Positions 49,615 to 60,538 of a DNA stretch of 64,000 nucleotides are shown here, one piece after another. The notes below the pieces were generated by a model. That model saw only the letters and a list, made by a program, of their open reading frames with translations. It ran no database searches and had not been told where the DNA came from. Both the position numbers and the translations under genes were made by a program. Position 1 is the stretch's first letter. The number at the start of each line of letters is the position of its first letter. Source of the DNA: Hevea brasiliensis (lineage: Eukaryota > Streptophyta > Magnoliopsida > Malpighiales > Euphorbiaceae); the NCBI RefSeq assembly GCF_030052815.1, contig NC_079498.1, positions 78,230,992 through 78,294,991 of the forward strand, given 5' to 3'.

Positions 49615-49971
49615 TTGCTACAGCCTATACGCATACCTGAATGGAAATGGGATCGGGTCACCATGGATTTTTTAAGTGGTCTACCTCTCACCCAGAAGAA
49701 GCATGATGCGGTATGGGTGATAGTGGATAGATTGACGAAGTTAGCACACTTTTTGCCAGTTAGGACTGACTACTCACTAGAGAAGTTAGTAGAATTGTAT
49801 ATTAGTGAGATAGTTAGATTGCATGGAATTCCACTCTCCAACATATCTGATCGAGACCCAAGGTTTACATCGAGATTTTGGAAGAAGTTGCATGAATCCT
49901 TGGGTACACAACTCCACTTCAGCACAGCTTTCCATCCTCAGATGGATGGGCAATCAGAAAGAGTAATCTAG
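49615..49971 (+). pseudogene. B2 integrase catalytic core, upstream of the intron-like insert
   Basis: The core includes IPEWKWDRVTMDFLSGLP (first Asp), [36 protein letters not shown] (second Asp) and [13 protein letters not shown] (Glu). The last codon before the insert is TAG, where B3 has CAG. Confidence 0.9.
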
Positions 49972-50046
49972 GTAAACAATTGAAACCAATTGAATTAATA
50001 CAAATATTGAACTGAAATGATAATAATAACATGAAATATATGTTAG
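49972..50046 (+). other. Intron-like insert in B2 integrase (75 nt, GT...AG)
   Basis: It starts GTAAACAATTGAA and ends TATATGTTAG. It is AT-rich and separates ERVI(stop) from VLEDM. Removing it joins the two halves in frame exactly as family A reads without an insert. The same insert occurs in B3. Confidence 0.75.
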
Positions 50047-50793
50047 GTCCTTGAGGATATGATGAGGAGTTATGTCATTGAATTTGAGAGAAGTTGGGAT
50101 AGATACCTCCCACTGGCAAAATCTGCATACAACAATAGCTATCAAGCTAGCATCCAAATGGTTCCGTATGAAGCACTGTATAGGAGGAAATGTAGAACTC
50201 TAGTGTGCTGGACTGAATTGGGTGAAGATAAACTAGTAGGGCCAAACCTTGTGAAACAGATTGAGGAGAAAGTAAAACTAATGAAAACAAATCTAAAGGT
50301 TGCCTCAGATAGACAAAAATCCTATGTCGACTTGAAGAGAAAAGAAATAGAATATGTGGTTGGTGACAAAGTGTTCCTCAAGGTGTCACCGTGGAAGAAG
50401 GTGCTGAGGTTTGGAAGAAAGGGTAAGTTAAGCCCTAGGTTCATTGGCCCATATGAAGTCATTGAACGTGTGGGTCCAGTGGCTTACATGCTAGCTTCAC
50501 CACCAGAGTTGGACAAGATCCACAATGTGTTCCACGTATCTATGCTAAGAAGATACCACTCAGATCCTTCACATGTCATCTCAATGGAAGAAATTGAAGT
50601 ACAATCGGATTTGACATATGAAGAAGAACCCATACAGATCCTGGCTCGGGAAGTGAAAGAGTTGAGGAATAAGCAGATTCCACTGGTGAAAGTACTTTGG
50701 AGGCACCACAACACCGAAGAGGCAACTTGGGAAAGTGAAGAGACGATGACGCAACAGTTCCCTCAATTGTTTGCATCAAGTAAATTTCAATGA
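50047..50793 (+). pseudogene. B2 integrase C-terminus and chromodomain
   Basis: It has an open frame throughout: VLEDMMRSYVIEFERSWDRY, YNNSYQASIQMVPYEALY, DLKRKEIEYVVGDKVFLK, GRKGKLSPRFIGPYEVIE and FHVSMLRRYHSDPSH, then the chromodomain EEPIQILAREVKELRNK...EATWESEETMTQQFPQLF. It ends with a short tail (SSKFQ) just before the polypurine tract. The chromodomain is thought to bind methylated histone H3 tails and guide integration to heterochromatin. It can only be reached by removing the upstream insert. Confidence 0.9.
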
Positions 50794-50806
50794 CGAAATT
50801 TAAATT

Positions 50807-50818
50807 AGAGGGGAAGAG
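50807..50818 (+). other. B2 polypurine tract
   Basis: AGAGGGGAAGAG lies one base before the 3' LTR, identical to the B3 tract. Confidence 0.8.
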
Positions 50819-50819
50819 T

Positions 50820-53383
50820 TGTAACACCATCCCTGTAGCAACTCTGTACATTCTACTGTTCCGGTGATCAGTGTCAGTTCGGACAGCTAGAATGTCCGAA
50901 AAAATATTTAAACTAAAGTGAGGAACTATAATTAACTCAAATATTAATAAGAAAGATTTAGGAAAAATTTTAGAAATAAAATACAACTAAGTTTAATGAG
51001 CCGGTGCCCTAGCAATGGGTAACCCAGTGGAAAGTTGCGGTTCTTATAACTAGGATCCCTAGACCCGGGAGAAAATTCATAAAATAACTTTTGAGACTCC
51101 AGAGAAGAGTTATTGAGGGTTCTATACCATTAGAATGCCAAGAAAATGCTTAGAAAATTTTTTTAATCAGTACAGATAATTTTAGTCTGTTAAGCCAAAC
51201 ATAGGGCATTTTGGTCATTTCGCCTTCAGAGGTGATTTTTGGCCGACTTGTCCAGTTAAGTAAATAGTTATCATGACACAAAATTTGAATAAATATTGCT
51301 AAAAATTAAATTGCAAATGAGTAGAAAAGAAATGAAAGTAAATAGGATTTATTGCATATGCATGATGCAATTAAGAAAGGCCCAACCAATCAAAATGCAA
51401 CAAGCTTTATTAAATCAATTAGAAGAGATAAAACTTAAGGAAAACAAATCAGATTTCTTCTCCTCCTTCAGCTAGCCAAACCACACTCTCACCTCCACCA
51501 TTGTTGTCCCTTCAACCAAGCTTCCTTTCCCACCTTAAACCCCCTCAAAACCCTAACTTTCCTTCATTAAAAATTATCCCTACCACTAGAGCAAGCCTTG
51601 GACAGCAATTTCAAAGGAAGAAAGTGAAGTTTTTAAGTCTTAGAAAGTGACTAAGTGAATGTTAGTGCCACTTTTGTTTAATTTTTCTCTTATATTCCTT
51701 GTTGCAACATTAATCTAAACTAGAAAATATGAAAATGGAACAAATTGAAATTGTGGAGTTAGGGTTTGGGAGAAACCTAGGGTTTGCTCATGTGTTGGTG
51801 AATGAAAGTTTAATTTGTCAATTAGTGAACATTTGGCTGTGTATGATGAAGAAATAAAGTGAGTTGTGGCTTGGTATTTGAATTTGGGTGAGCTGCCTTG
51901 GTTGCCATGCAGATCTGGATGTGAGTCCAGTAGGTTTGGGTAGCTATAAATGGAGTTGTAGAGGTTCAATTGGAGCAAGGACAATTGGACATGAAACTAG
52001 ACACATAATGGCACCACTTTGGTGAAGAAACCTTGCCCAGAAAAACAAATCATGTTGACTTAAAAATTGCCCTAATCCAAGTGACTTGCATTCTGCCTGG
52101 GCAAAATGACCAAATAAAATAATGTTTATTCATTTCATCATAACTCAGTGTAGAAAGGTCCAATTGACCTGAAATGTTACCAGCAGAAAGCTGAGATATA
52201 GACCTACAACTTTCATGAAGAACACAAATCCAAATTCTTACTATAACCTAGTCAAATTGCCAACCAAACTTAGGTTACCAAATCTGACAGAACCAGTTTT
52301 GCCTAGAATTTTGGATTATGTACAATCCGGCTAGTTATGGTGTTTAGGCTATAACTTGAGTTATAAAACTCCAAATGGAGCGATTCAAAAAAGGAAATGT
52401 AACTAGACAAAATAAGGAACAACTTTCATGAAGACAATTTTGCCAAATTCCTATTGTACAAATGACCAATGGAACAGTAAATATGAGGCTTGAAATTTGA
52501 AAATTTTGAATAACTAACACTAAGCTTAGAAATGGTATTGGCAACCAATACTAACAACTTTAGAATGCAAAATGTGGTATGTTGAGAGTATTAAAACCAA
52601 TGTACCTATTGTTTATGCAAAAGTCAATATTTTAGTTGACTAATGAAATGAATAGTAACACCTAAACTTAAATTTCAAGAATTGTAAAGTTTAAAAGTGT
52701 AACATGTCCTAGTATACCAAGCAAGGTTGGTTTGGATAGGTTATCATGCCAATACGGTTCAGTTAGCAGTACTGCACATGGCATGTTGCCATTCTGTGAT
52801 TTTATGGCTTTTGCCCATTCTGACATTGTGATGATAATTGGCCTTGTGTCTAATATTTATTACAGCTCATTAGTTGTTATGTTGCACACAGGGAGATACA
52901 TATGTGACCGATGGTGTGACGGCCCGAGGTACTTGATACCCAGTGCCAGTTTACCCGTTTATCTAGTTTAGCCATCCAGTATAAGTTACTTGAGCAACTA
53001 AAAATGGAAGTGGATAAATTTAATCAAATTATGAATATAACAAGTACAAAATAAATAAGATTACCAATAATGATCGAAAAATTGTCTGTATAAGACATCA
53101 GAACATGCACTGCATATTTATTTTTTGTTATTTCTTTTTTTGTTTTATTATAGGCACCACTAATCATTATTGCTTAGCGCATTGCTTTTGCCACGCGTAA
53201 GTTCTGGAGAGATCGACCGAGAGCCCAGTAGACCACAGACTGGGTGAGACCTTCTATAGCTCTGCATAGTGTCCGTGTCACCTCACCGTCATCAGTGCAT
53301 TGGTAGGACACTAGGTTTTATTTTGATATTTTGTAATTAACTTTTACTTTCTCATGTGAAATTGAAACTCATGTAACGTATTT
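50820..53383 (+). repeat. B2 3' LTR, first segment
   Basis: It starts TGTAACACCATCCC and follows the B2 5' LTR closely, with subrepeats at 51950-52460 and the hairpin region near 53155-53210. It is cut after GTATTT (53383) by B3. By comparison with 46874-47309, 436 bp should continue after B3, right of the window. Confidence 0.9.
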
Positions 53384-54679
53384 TGTAACACCCTCCCTGT
53401 AGCAACTCCGTACATTCTACTGTTCCGGTGACCGGTGTCAGTCCGGACAGCTAGAACGTCCGGAAAAATATTAAAACTAAAGTGAGGGACCATAATTAAC
53501 TCAAATATTAATAAGAAAAATTTAGTAAAAATTTTAGAAATAAAATACAACCAAGTCAAATGAGTCGGTGCCCAAGCGATGGGTAACCAGAGGGAAGTTG
53601 CAGTTCTCGCAACTAGGAGCCCTAGACTCAGGGGAAAAATTTTAAAATAATTTTTGGGACTCCAGAGCAGGGTCATTGAGGTTCCTATGGCATTATAATG
53701 CCAAGAAAATATTTAGAAAAATTTTTCAATCGGTACAGACAATTTTGACCCGTTGAGCCAAACGGAGGGCATTTTGGTCATTTCGCCTTCAGAGACGATT
53801 TTTGGCCGACTTGTCCAGTTAAGTAAATAATTATTATGATCTAAAATATGAATAAATATTGCTAAAAATTGAATTGAAAATGAGTAGAGAAAAGAAGAAA
53901 AGAAAATGAAAGAAAATACCTAATTATGACATCATATGATGTCATTAAGAACCTATCCACTAATCACCATTTAACTAATTAACTAAAGAAAAAAAAAATG
54001 AAATAACAAGAGATAAAAATGAAACAATTCCAGCAGCTCCTTCATTTCATTCCCACACCAAAGAAAACAAAAAGAGGAAGACCACCATTAAAGCTCCAAA
54101 TGAGCTTGATTCCCTAGCCAACTACACCAAAACCTCACCCTCTCTTCACAAAAAATTTCCCTTATCACTAGAGCTAAATTTGGGCATCCATTAGAAGAGA
54201 AGAAAGTGAAGGAAAGTGAAGGGTAAAAATTCATCCAAGAGGTTAGTGCCATAACCTTTGCTTTTACATCTTTCTAATCTTAAATTTGAGCTAAGTTAAG
54301 TTAAAAATTTGAAAAAAATTGAATTAATGAAGCATGGTTATATTCCATGAAGTTTTGGCAGCCTTGACATGAGTTAGGGTTAGGAGAAATCTTTGGTTTA
54401 AAGTGACATATTGCTGCCCCTCTTATAAATTATATGATTAGTATAGCAAATTAGGAGTGGGATGCATGAATTGGAGGCTTGGTCAATTAGGGTTAGGGTT
54501 TTAGGAGTGAAAATTTGATTTGGCTTATGAAATGATTAAAGGAAATTCTAATGGTCAATTAGTGACCATTTGAGGCAAGTTAATCATAATTTGATGTGAG
54601 CTAATGCATGGCAAAGTGAAATGTGCAGGTTGCCTAAAGACAGCAGAAATGAGGCTGAGATTCCAGCCCACTTAGACAG

Positions 54680-55190
54680 CCATAACTTTGGCTGTGTAGG
54701 TCCAATTGGTGTTTGGCCAATTGGACATGAAACTAGACTTATAATGGCACATTTTTTCTGAAGAAATCATGCCCAAAAGACCAAAGCAAGTGGACCAAAA
54801 GTTGGCCCCAATCCGGATACCCTGCAACAGCACCTGCAGAAATGACCAAATGAACAGTAACTGTTCATTTGGCCATAACTCACTGTAGATATGGTCAATT
54901 GACCTGAAATTTTTACAGCAACAAGTTAAGACATAGAAAAACAACTTTCATGAAGAAACCTACCCAAAATTATGACCAGAACCTATCCAACCAAGTAGGG
55001 GCAGTCACTATTCATGGTACTGTAGATTTGGTAATTCTGCAGTTTTGGCAATCCGGCCAGCTGTGGCTTTCGGACCATATCTAGAGCTAAAAAACTCCAA
55101 ATCGAGTGATTCAAAAAAGAAAATTCAACTAGACAAAATAAGGAACAACTTTCATGTTTTCCATTTCTTCGAATTCCCACTGTAACAGTG
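54680..55190 (+). repeat. Degenerate ~190-bp subrepeats in the B3 LTR
   Basis: Three blocks begin near 54680, 54875 and 55065. Each has an imperfect CATAACT-like stretch, a GGTC(C)AATTG/ACTCCAAAT stretch with TGAAA, and an ACAACTTTCATG or related motif near its end. Homologous blocks occur in B2 (45440-45960, 51950-52460) and in family A LTRs. Confidence 0.6.
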
Positions 55191-55827
55191 TTGAATGGAA
55201 CAGTAAACTTAGGCTTCGAAAATTGAAATTTCTGCCCTCTTGGTTTTAAGTTAGAAATGGTAATGGTGACCAATTCCAATAAGTTTTAAATGCAAAATGT
55301 GGTATGTTGGGAGTGCTAAAACCAATGTACCTAATTTCTACCTAAAAGTCAACATTTTTGTTGACCAATGAGGTGAATAGTGACACCAAAACTTGAAATT
55401 CATAAAGTGAAGAATTTAAAAGTTTCAAATGCCCTAGTATACCTAACAAGATTGGTTTGGATAGTTTGGCATGCCAATAGGGTTCGATTAAAGATCGCAC
55501 ATGGCAATATGCCATTCAGTGATTTCATGGCTTTTAGCCATTCGACTCGCATTGAGATTTTGCCTTGTGCCCGAGATTATTTACTGACTTGGTAGCCGCT
55601 ACGTTGAACACCGGAGATGCATATGTGACCGATGGTGTGACGCCCGAGGTACTAGATACCCAAAGCGCTTTACCGTTATCCATCCGATCGTCTAGTGTAG
55701 GTTACTTGGGGCAACCAAATGAATAAAAGTGGACAAAGTTAATGATACACAAATTCAAAACAAATAAAACATATACATTCACTACATATTTATTTCTTGC
55801 TATTTCTTTTATTTTATTATTGCACCA

Positions 55828-55866
55828 CTAAGCATTATTGCTTAGCGTGTTGCTTTTGCCACGCGT
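55828..55866 (+). other. Paired hairpins in the B3 5' LTR
   Basis: Hairpin 1 is CTAAGCA (55828-55834), loop TTAT, TGCTTAG (55839-55845). Hairpin 2 is GCGTGT (55845-55850) with ACGCGT (55861-55866). In the 3' LTR (~63781-63820) the second hairpin reads GCGCGT with ACGCGT, which also pairs. The position relative to the LTR end (~610 nt) matches the hairpins of family A. Confidence 0.55.
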
Positions 55867-56478
55867 AGGTTTTGGAGATACAGATCGTGAGCCCAGTAGA
55901 CCGCAGACTGGGTAAGTCCATCCTGCAGTTCTGCACAGTGTCCGTGTCACCTCAACTTCTGCAGTGCGTTGGTAGGACACTAGGTGTCATTTTGGCATTC
56001 TGTAAATAAATTTTGATTTTCTCATATGTAATTAAACTTGTGTAATGTATATTGATGTTGATGTAAATTATGATAATTGTATTTGTGAATGGAATAGTAA
56101 ATATCTATTTGTGATTTATACTTGATTATCACATGTGATGGATGATTGAGAACTGAAATTGAGAAATGTTGTTGAGATCTTGATATTGAGACTTTGTTGA
56201 TGAATTGAAGTTGGGATTGTTTGGAAATTATTTGGAAGTGTTTTTAACAGGTTCCGAAGAACTGTTTTCTCCATTTTTAGTCGGTATTCTGCCGGATTTT
56301 CTATAAAATTTTCGAAACCTCAAATAAATTATAATTTCAATAAATGAACTATATTTCACAAACTATATTCAAAACTATGACAAAAAAAATTAATTAAGGT
56401 AAAATAGAGTGTGCCGGTACACCATGTGACATAGCTTACTCGGATACACTGTAGCCGGGTAAGGGGTGTCACATTTAG

Positions 56479-56490
56479 TGGTATCAGAGA
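56479..56490 (+). other. B3 primer-binding site
   Basis: TGGTATCAGAGA lies 5 nt after the LTR end and matches the initiator tRNA-Met PBS except for its last base. Confidence 0.87.
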
Positions 56491-56600
56491 ACGGTTTTGT
56501 CGTTTCTGGGCCTAGATTGAGTCCATACCATGCATTGCATTTGTAAGAGTCGAGGTGACACTAATGCAGATCTGTTTGTCTTTCTTATTTTGAACAGGAT

Positions 56601-57815
56601 ATGGACCCTACATCTCAGAGGGCAGTTGAGGAGGAAGTGGAGAGTCATGCTCCACCGCCTTGATTGAGGCTGGGGGTATGGGAGAACCTGTTCCGCCACA
56701 AGCAGAGCTCGCCACCTCCATAAGCCATGTTCCAAAGAAATGGCTGAATTTTTGAGACAAATGGTCGGGTAATGCCAAGACCACCACCACCACCACCAGC
56801 TCCACGCAGTAAATCACACTGAAAGACTAAGAAAATTTGGAGCGGTGGACTTCTTTGGCAAGAGAGAAGATGATTACATTGCGGTAGAATTGGTTGAATG
56901 CAGAGCAGAGTTTTAAAACAACTCCATTGCACTCCAGAGCAAAACTTGGAAGCTGCCATATCTCTGTTACAATATGATGCCTATGAATGGTGGGATACGG
57001 TGTCCAGTGAAGTACAACCAGAAATAGTAACTTGGGACTTCTTCCTCTCTGAATTCAAGAAGAAATATGTAGGTACTGTATACCTAGAAGAGAGAAGAAG
57101 AGAGTTTATTAATCTGAGGCAGAGACAGTTGTCAGTGGCCGAGTATGAGAAGGAATTCGTCCGATTAAGCCGCTACGGAAGGGAGATAGTCCCTAATGAG
57201 TCTGAAAGGTGTAAGAGATTTGAAGAAGGACTAAATGATAACATAAAGATCCAGCTCACTGCCCTGGGAATCACAGAATTTACCAAGTTAGTGGAAGCTG
57301 CAATAAAGGTCGAAAAAGTAAGAATCAGTGAGCAGACCAGAAGGGATAGACAGCAGAAGAGGGGACCAGGTCAGTCTAGTTCATCTCCTGCACCTGGGAA
57401 GAGGTTCAAGGGTCCATCTGCACAGAGTTCAGGCCAGCCACAAGGTCAGGGTCAGTCTCAGGGGCCCAGGCCACAGTTTACCCCTAGGAGAGGTCAGTCC
57501 ACACCATCGGGCGCCTCTCGAGGATGGGGTTCAAGGGACCAGCCCCAGCATCTTCTGCGTGTCCACATTGTTTGAAATGGCATAAAGGGGAGTGTTGGAG
57601 AGTGACTGGTGCCTGTTTAAGGTGTGGGTCAACAGAGCATCAATTGAAGAACTGTCCACGCAGAACTAATACAGCTGCTCCAACACAAACAAACAGACCT
57701 ACTCCTGCACCGCAAAGAGGTAGAAAATCTGGCAAATCTGACACCGTTGGACCATCACAGAGGCCTACATCTGAGCCAGCAGAGGGGCCTGACAGCAGAC
57801 TACCTGCAAGAGCTT
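56601..57815 (+). pseudogene. B3 gag (capsid and zinc knuckle), broken
   Basis: The ATG at 56601 opens MDPTSQRAVEEEVESHAPPP and stops at a TGA near 56661. The region to ~56900 is frame-scrambled. The capsid half (56898-57575) has LQYDAYEWWDTV, FKKKYVGTVYLEERRREF, LSVAEYEKEFVRLSRYG and RCKRFEEGLNDNIK, then a Gln/Gly/Pro-rich stretch. A frameshift near 57530 leads to the nucleocapsid half: [13 protein letters not shown] and the CCHC knuckle [14 protein letters not shown] (~57620-57660). This half is in frame with protease. Family A gag is only distantly similar, which supports two separate families. Confidence 0.9.
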
Positions 57816-58693
57816 ATGCTATTAGAGCTCAGGAGAAGCAAGATGCCCTAGACGTCATCAGGGGTACGTTATCCCTCTACAATACACCTGTGCATGCATT
57901 GGTGGATCCAGGATCCACTCATTCATACATCTGCATCAACTTACCCGTAGAAAGGGGGATACTAGTAGGGGAGAGTGACCAAGACATTCTGGTCACTAAT
58001 CCATTGGGCCACAGTGTGGTAGTGAACAAAGTATACAAGGGTTGCCCATTAAGGATTCAGGGGTATGAATTCTTGGCAGACCTAATTGAGTTGCCTTTCC
58101 ATGAGTTTGACGTGATTTTGGGAATGGACTGGTTATCACGTCATCAGGCAATGGTTGATTGCAAATTGAAGAGAATTTCTTTGAAAACTCCTGAGGGGAA
58201 TGAGATCATAGTTATGGGGGAAGGGACAGATTTCTTGTCCGATGTCATCTCAGCCACAGTTGCAAGAAGAATGATGAGAAAAGGCTGTGAAGCTTACCTA
58301 GCACATGTGGTGGATACTAGGCAGGCTAAGCCAAACTTGAGTGATATACCCACAGTAAGAGACTTCTCAGAGGTATTTCCTGAAAAATTGCCTGGTTTAC
58401 CACCAGAAAGGGAAGTCGAATTTGCTATTGAGACACTGCCGGGTACAGCACCAATATCTATTGCTCCTTATAGGATGGCACCCACAGAATTAAAGGAAAT
58501 GAAAACTCAGTTGCAAGAGTTGCTTGATAAGGGGTTCATACGCCCCAGTGTGTCACCATGGGGAGCTCCAATGCTGTTTGTGAAAAAGAAGGATGGAACT
58601 TTGAGGCTATGCATCGATTACCGGCAGTTGAATAAAGTGACTGTGAAGAACAAATATCTGTTGCCTAGAATAGATGATCTATTTGATCAGTAG
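57816..58693 (+). pseudogene. B3 protease and N-terminal RT
   Basis: One open frame (from Met 57524) runs from the zinc knuckle through the protease active site [19 protein letters not shown] (~57901) and [19 protein letters not shown] (~58108). It continues into the RT fingers: [32 protein letters not shown] and [19 protein letters not shown]. It ends at a TAG (58691-58693) after DDLFDQ, apparently a mutated Leu or similar codon (B2 has TTG). This is the best-preserved coding stretch of the window, at 389 codons. Confidence 0.92.
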
Positions 58694-59599
58694 AAGGGAG
58701 CAAGAGTATTTTCTAAGATTGATCTCAGATCAGGGTACCATCAGTTGAGGGTGAAGGATGTAGATGTGCCCAAGACTGCATTCAGAACCCGATATGGGCA
58801 TTACGAGTTTCTGGTGATGCCCTTTGGCCTAACAAATGCACCAGCAGCATTCATGGACCTTATGAACCGTATCTTCCATCCACACTTAGATCGGTTCGTA
58901 GTGGTCTTTATTGATGATATTTTGGTGTATTCCAAGACCAGGGAAGAACATGATGAGCATTTGAGGATTGTTCTGCAAACCCTGAGAGAAAAGAAGTTGT
59001 ATGCTAAGTTGTCCAAGTGTGATTTTTGGTTGAATGAGATTGCATTCCTTGGACACATAGTGTCAGCTGATGGGATTAGGGTGGATCCCAAGAAAATAGA
59101 AGCAGTGATGGAATGGAAGCCTCCTAGAAATACAACTGAGGTCAGAAGCTTCTTGGGGCTAGCTGGGTATTACAGGAGATTTGTGAAGGGATTTTCCTTA
59201 ATAGCTGCTCCAATGACCAAGTTGTTACACAAGAATGTCAGATTTGACTGGAATAACAAGTGTCAGACCAGTTTTGAGAAGTTGAAGGCTATGTTGACAG
59301 AGGCACCAGTGTTAACACAGCCAGTATCAGGAAAGGACTTTGTGGTCTATAGTGATGCCTCTCATAATGGGTTAGGGTTTGTATTAATGCAAGAGGGAAA
59401 GGTGATTGCCTATGCTTCCAGGCAGCTGAGGCCACATGAACAGAATTACCCTACCCATGATCTAGAGCTTGCAGCAATTATCGCATTGAAGATATGGAGG
59501 CATTACTTGTATGGTGAAAAGTGTTACATTTACACGGACCACAAAAGCCTAAAATACTTGCCAACCCAAAAGGAGCTCAACCTTAGACAAAGGCGATAG
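58694..59599 (+). pseudogene. B3 RT palm/thumb and RNase H
   Basis: The frame continues as [30 protein letters not shown] and the intact catalytic FIDDILVYS (58907 onward), then [14 protein letters not shown] and [15 protein letters not shown]. RNase H follows with [23 protein letters not shown] (one codon shorter than family A) and [22 protein letters not shown]. It ends at a TAG (59597-59599), where A2 has TGG. Confidence 0.92.
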
Positions 59600-60464
59600 A
59601 TTGAGTTCCTGAAGGACTATGATTGTGTAATTGATTACCATCCTGGGAAGGCAAATGTAGTGGCTGATGCTTTGAGCAGAAAGTCCATGACAGCTTTGAG
59701 ATTATTGAATGCCCGTCTATCTTTGGTTCGAGATGGAGCTATTTTGGCTGAGTTGCAAGTGAGGCCAAACCTGTTACAGTAGATTTTAGATGGGCAGAAT
59801 GTAGATGAGAAGCTAATGGCTATTATGAGCAAAATCCCAGAGGGAAAAGCAACTGACTATGGGGTGAAAGCAGATGGGTGTCTATATTACAAAGGAAGAC
59901 TGTGTGTACCAGATAATGGGGAATTGAAGGCCAGTATTCTGAAAGAGGCACACACCAGTGTATATGCTATGCACCCAGGAAGTACAAAGATGTATCATAA
60001 TCTGAAGCTTCAGTATTGGTGGCCTGGTATGAAGAAAGACATAGCTGACTATGTGACTAAATGCTTGACATGTCAGCAAGTCAAGGCAGAACATCAAGTT
60101 CCATCAGGATTGCTACAGCCTATACGCATACCTGAATGGAAATGGGATCGGGTCACCATGGATTTTGTAAGTGGTCTACCTCTCACCCAGAAGAAACATG
60201 ATGCAGCATGGGTGATAGTGGATAGATTGACGAAGTCAGCACACTTCTGCCGATTAGACCGACTACTCACTAGAGAAGTTAGCAGAATTGTATATTAGTG
60301 AGATAGTTAGACTGCATGGAATTCCACTTTCCATCATATCTGATCGAGACCTAAGGTTTACATCAAGATTTTGGAAGAAGTTGCATGAGTCCTTGGGTAC
60401 ACAACTCCACTTCAGCACAGCTTTCCATCCTCAGACGGATGGGCAATCAGAAAGAGTAATCCAG
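59600..60464 (+). pseudogene. B3 integrase zinc finger and catalytic core, upstream of the insert
   Basis: The tether [17 protein letters not shown] (~59631-59680) and a TAG at 59780-59782 precede the open stretch from 59816. The HHCC finger is AHTSVYAMHPGS...KCLTCQQVK (~59947-60080). The catalytic residues lie in TMDFVSG (~60157), SDRDLRF (~60340) and [14 protein letters not shown] (~60423-60464). A frameshift near 60247 (AHF, then CRLDRLL) breaks the core. The last exon codon is CAG at 60462-60464, right against the GT of the insert. Confidence 0.9.
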
Positions 60465-60538
60465 GTAAACAATTGAATCAATTGAATTAATACAACTATT
60501 GAACTAAAATGATAACAATAACATGAAATATATGTCAG
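60465..60538 (+). other. Intron-like insert in B3 integrase (74 nt, GT...AG)
   Basis: It starts GTAAACAATTG and ends ATATGTCAG. The flanks are CAG before and GTCCTTGAG after, so removal gives VIQ-VLEDML, matching family A (VIQ-ILEDML). The insertion is phase 0. It contains in-frame stops and is 74 nt long, so it is not a coding insert. It is AT-rich with several candidate branch-point sequences (ACTAAAA, GATAACA). CAGGT is repeated at both edges. Confidence 0.8.

Larger units (their letters stand above)
21555..53383 (+). mobile_element. B2: chromovirus (family B), plus strand, split by A2 and B3
   Basis: Segments: 5' LTR 21555-22342 and 45092-47309, internal 47310-50819, and 3' LTR from 50820 to 53383, where B3 interrupts it. 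It inserted head-on into B1 pol. The internal region starts seven bases after the LTR and then jumps to the gag-protease linker. The primer-binding site and nearly all of gag are therefore deleted (about 1.3 kb by comparison with B3). Protease, RT, RNase H, integrase with its intron-like insert, and chromodomain follow in gypsy order. It is defective. Confidence 0.9.
53384..56473 (+). repeat. B3 5' LTR
   Basis: A 3,090-bp LTR, TGTAACACCCTCCCTG...GGGGTGTCACA. It carries a telomere-like TTAGGGTTAGGG at ~54491, the subrepeats (54680-55190), a CTAAGCA/TGCTTAG hairpin with a second hairpin (55828-55866), and a third possible hairpin CCCAGT...ACTGGG (~55891-55911). Confidence 0.93.

Noticed and set aside
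56584..56600. Possible 3' splice site (TTTTGAACAG before the gag ATG of B3)
   Set aside because: A pyrimidine-rich stretch and CAG/ACAG occur by chance often. No matching donor could be justified in the short leader.
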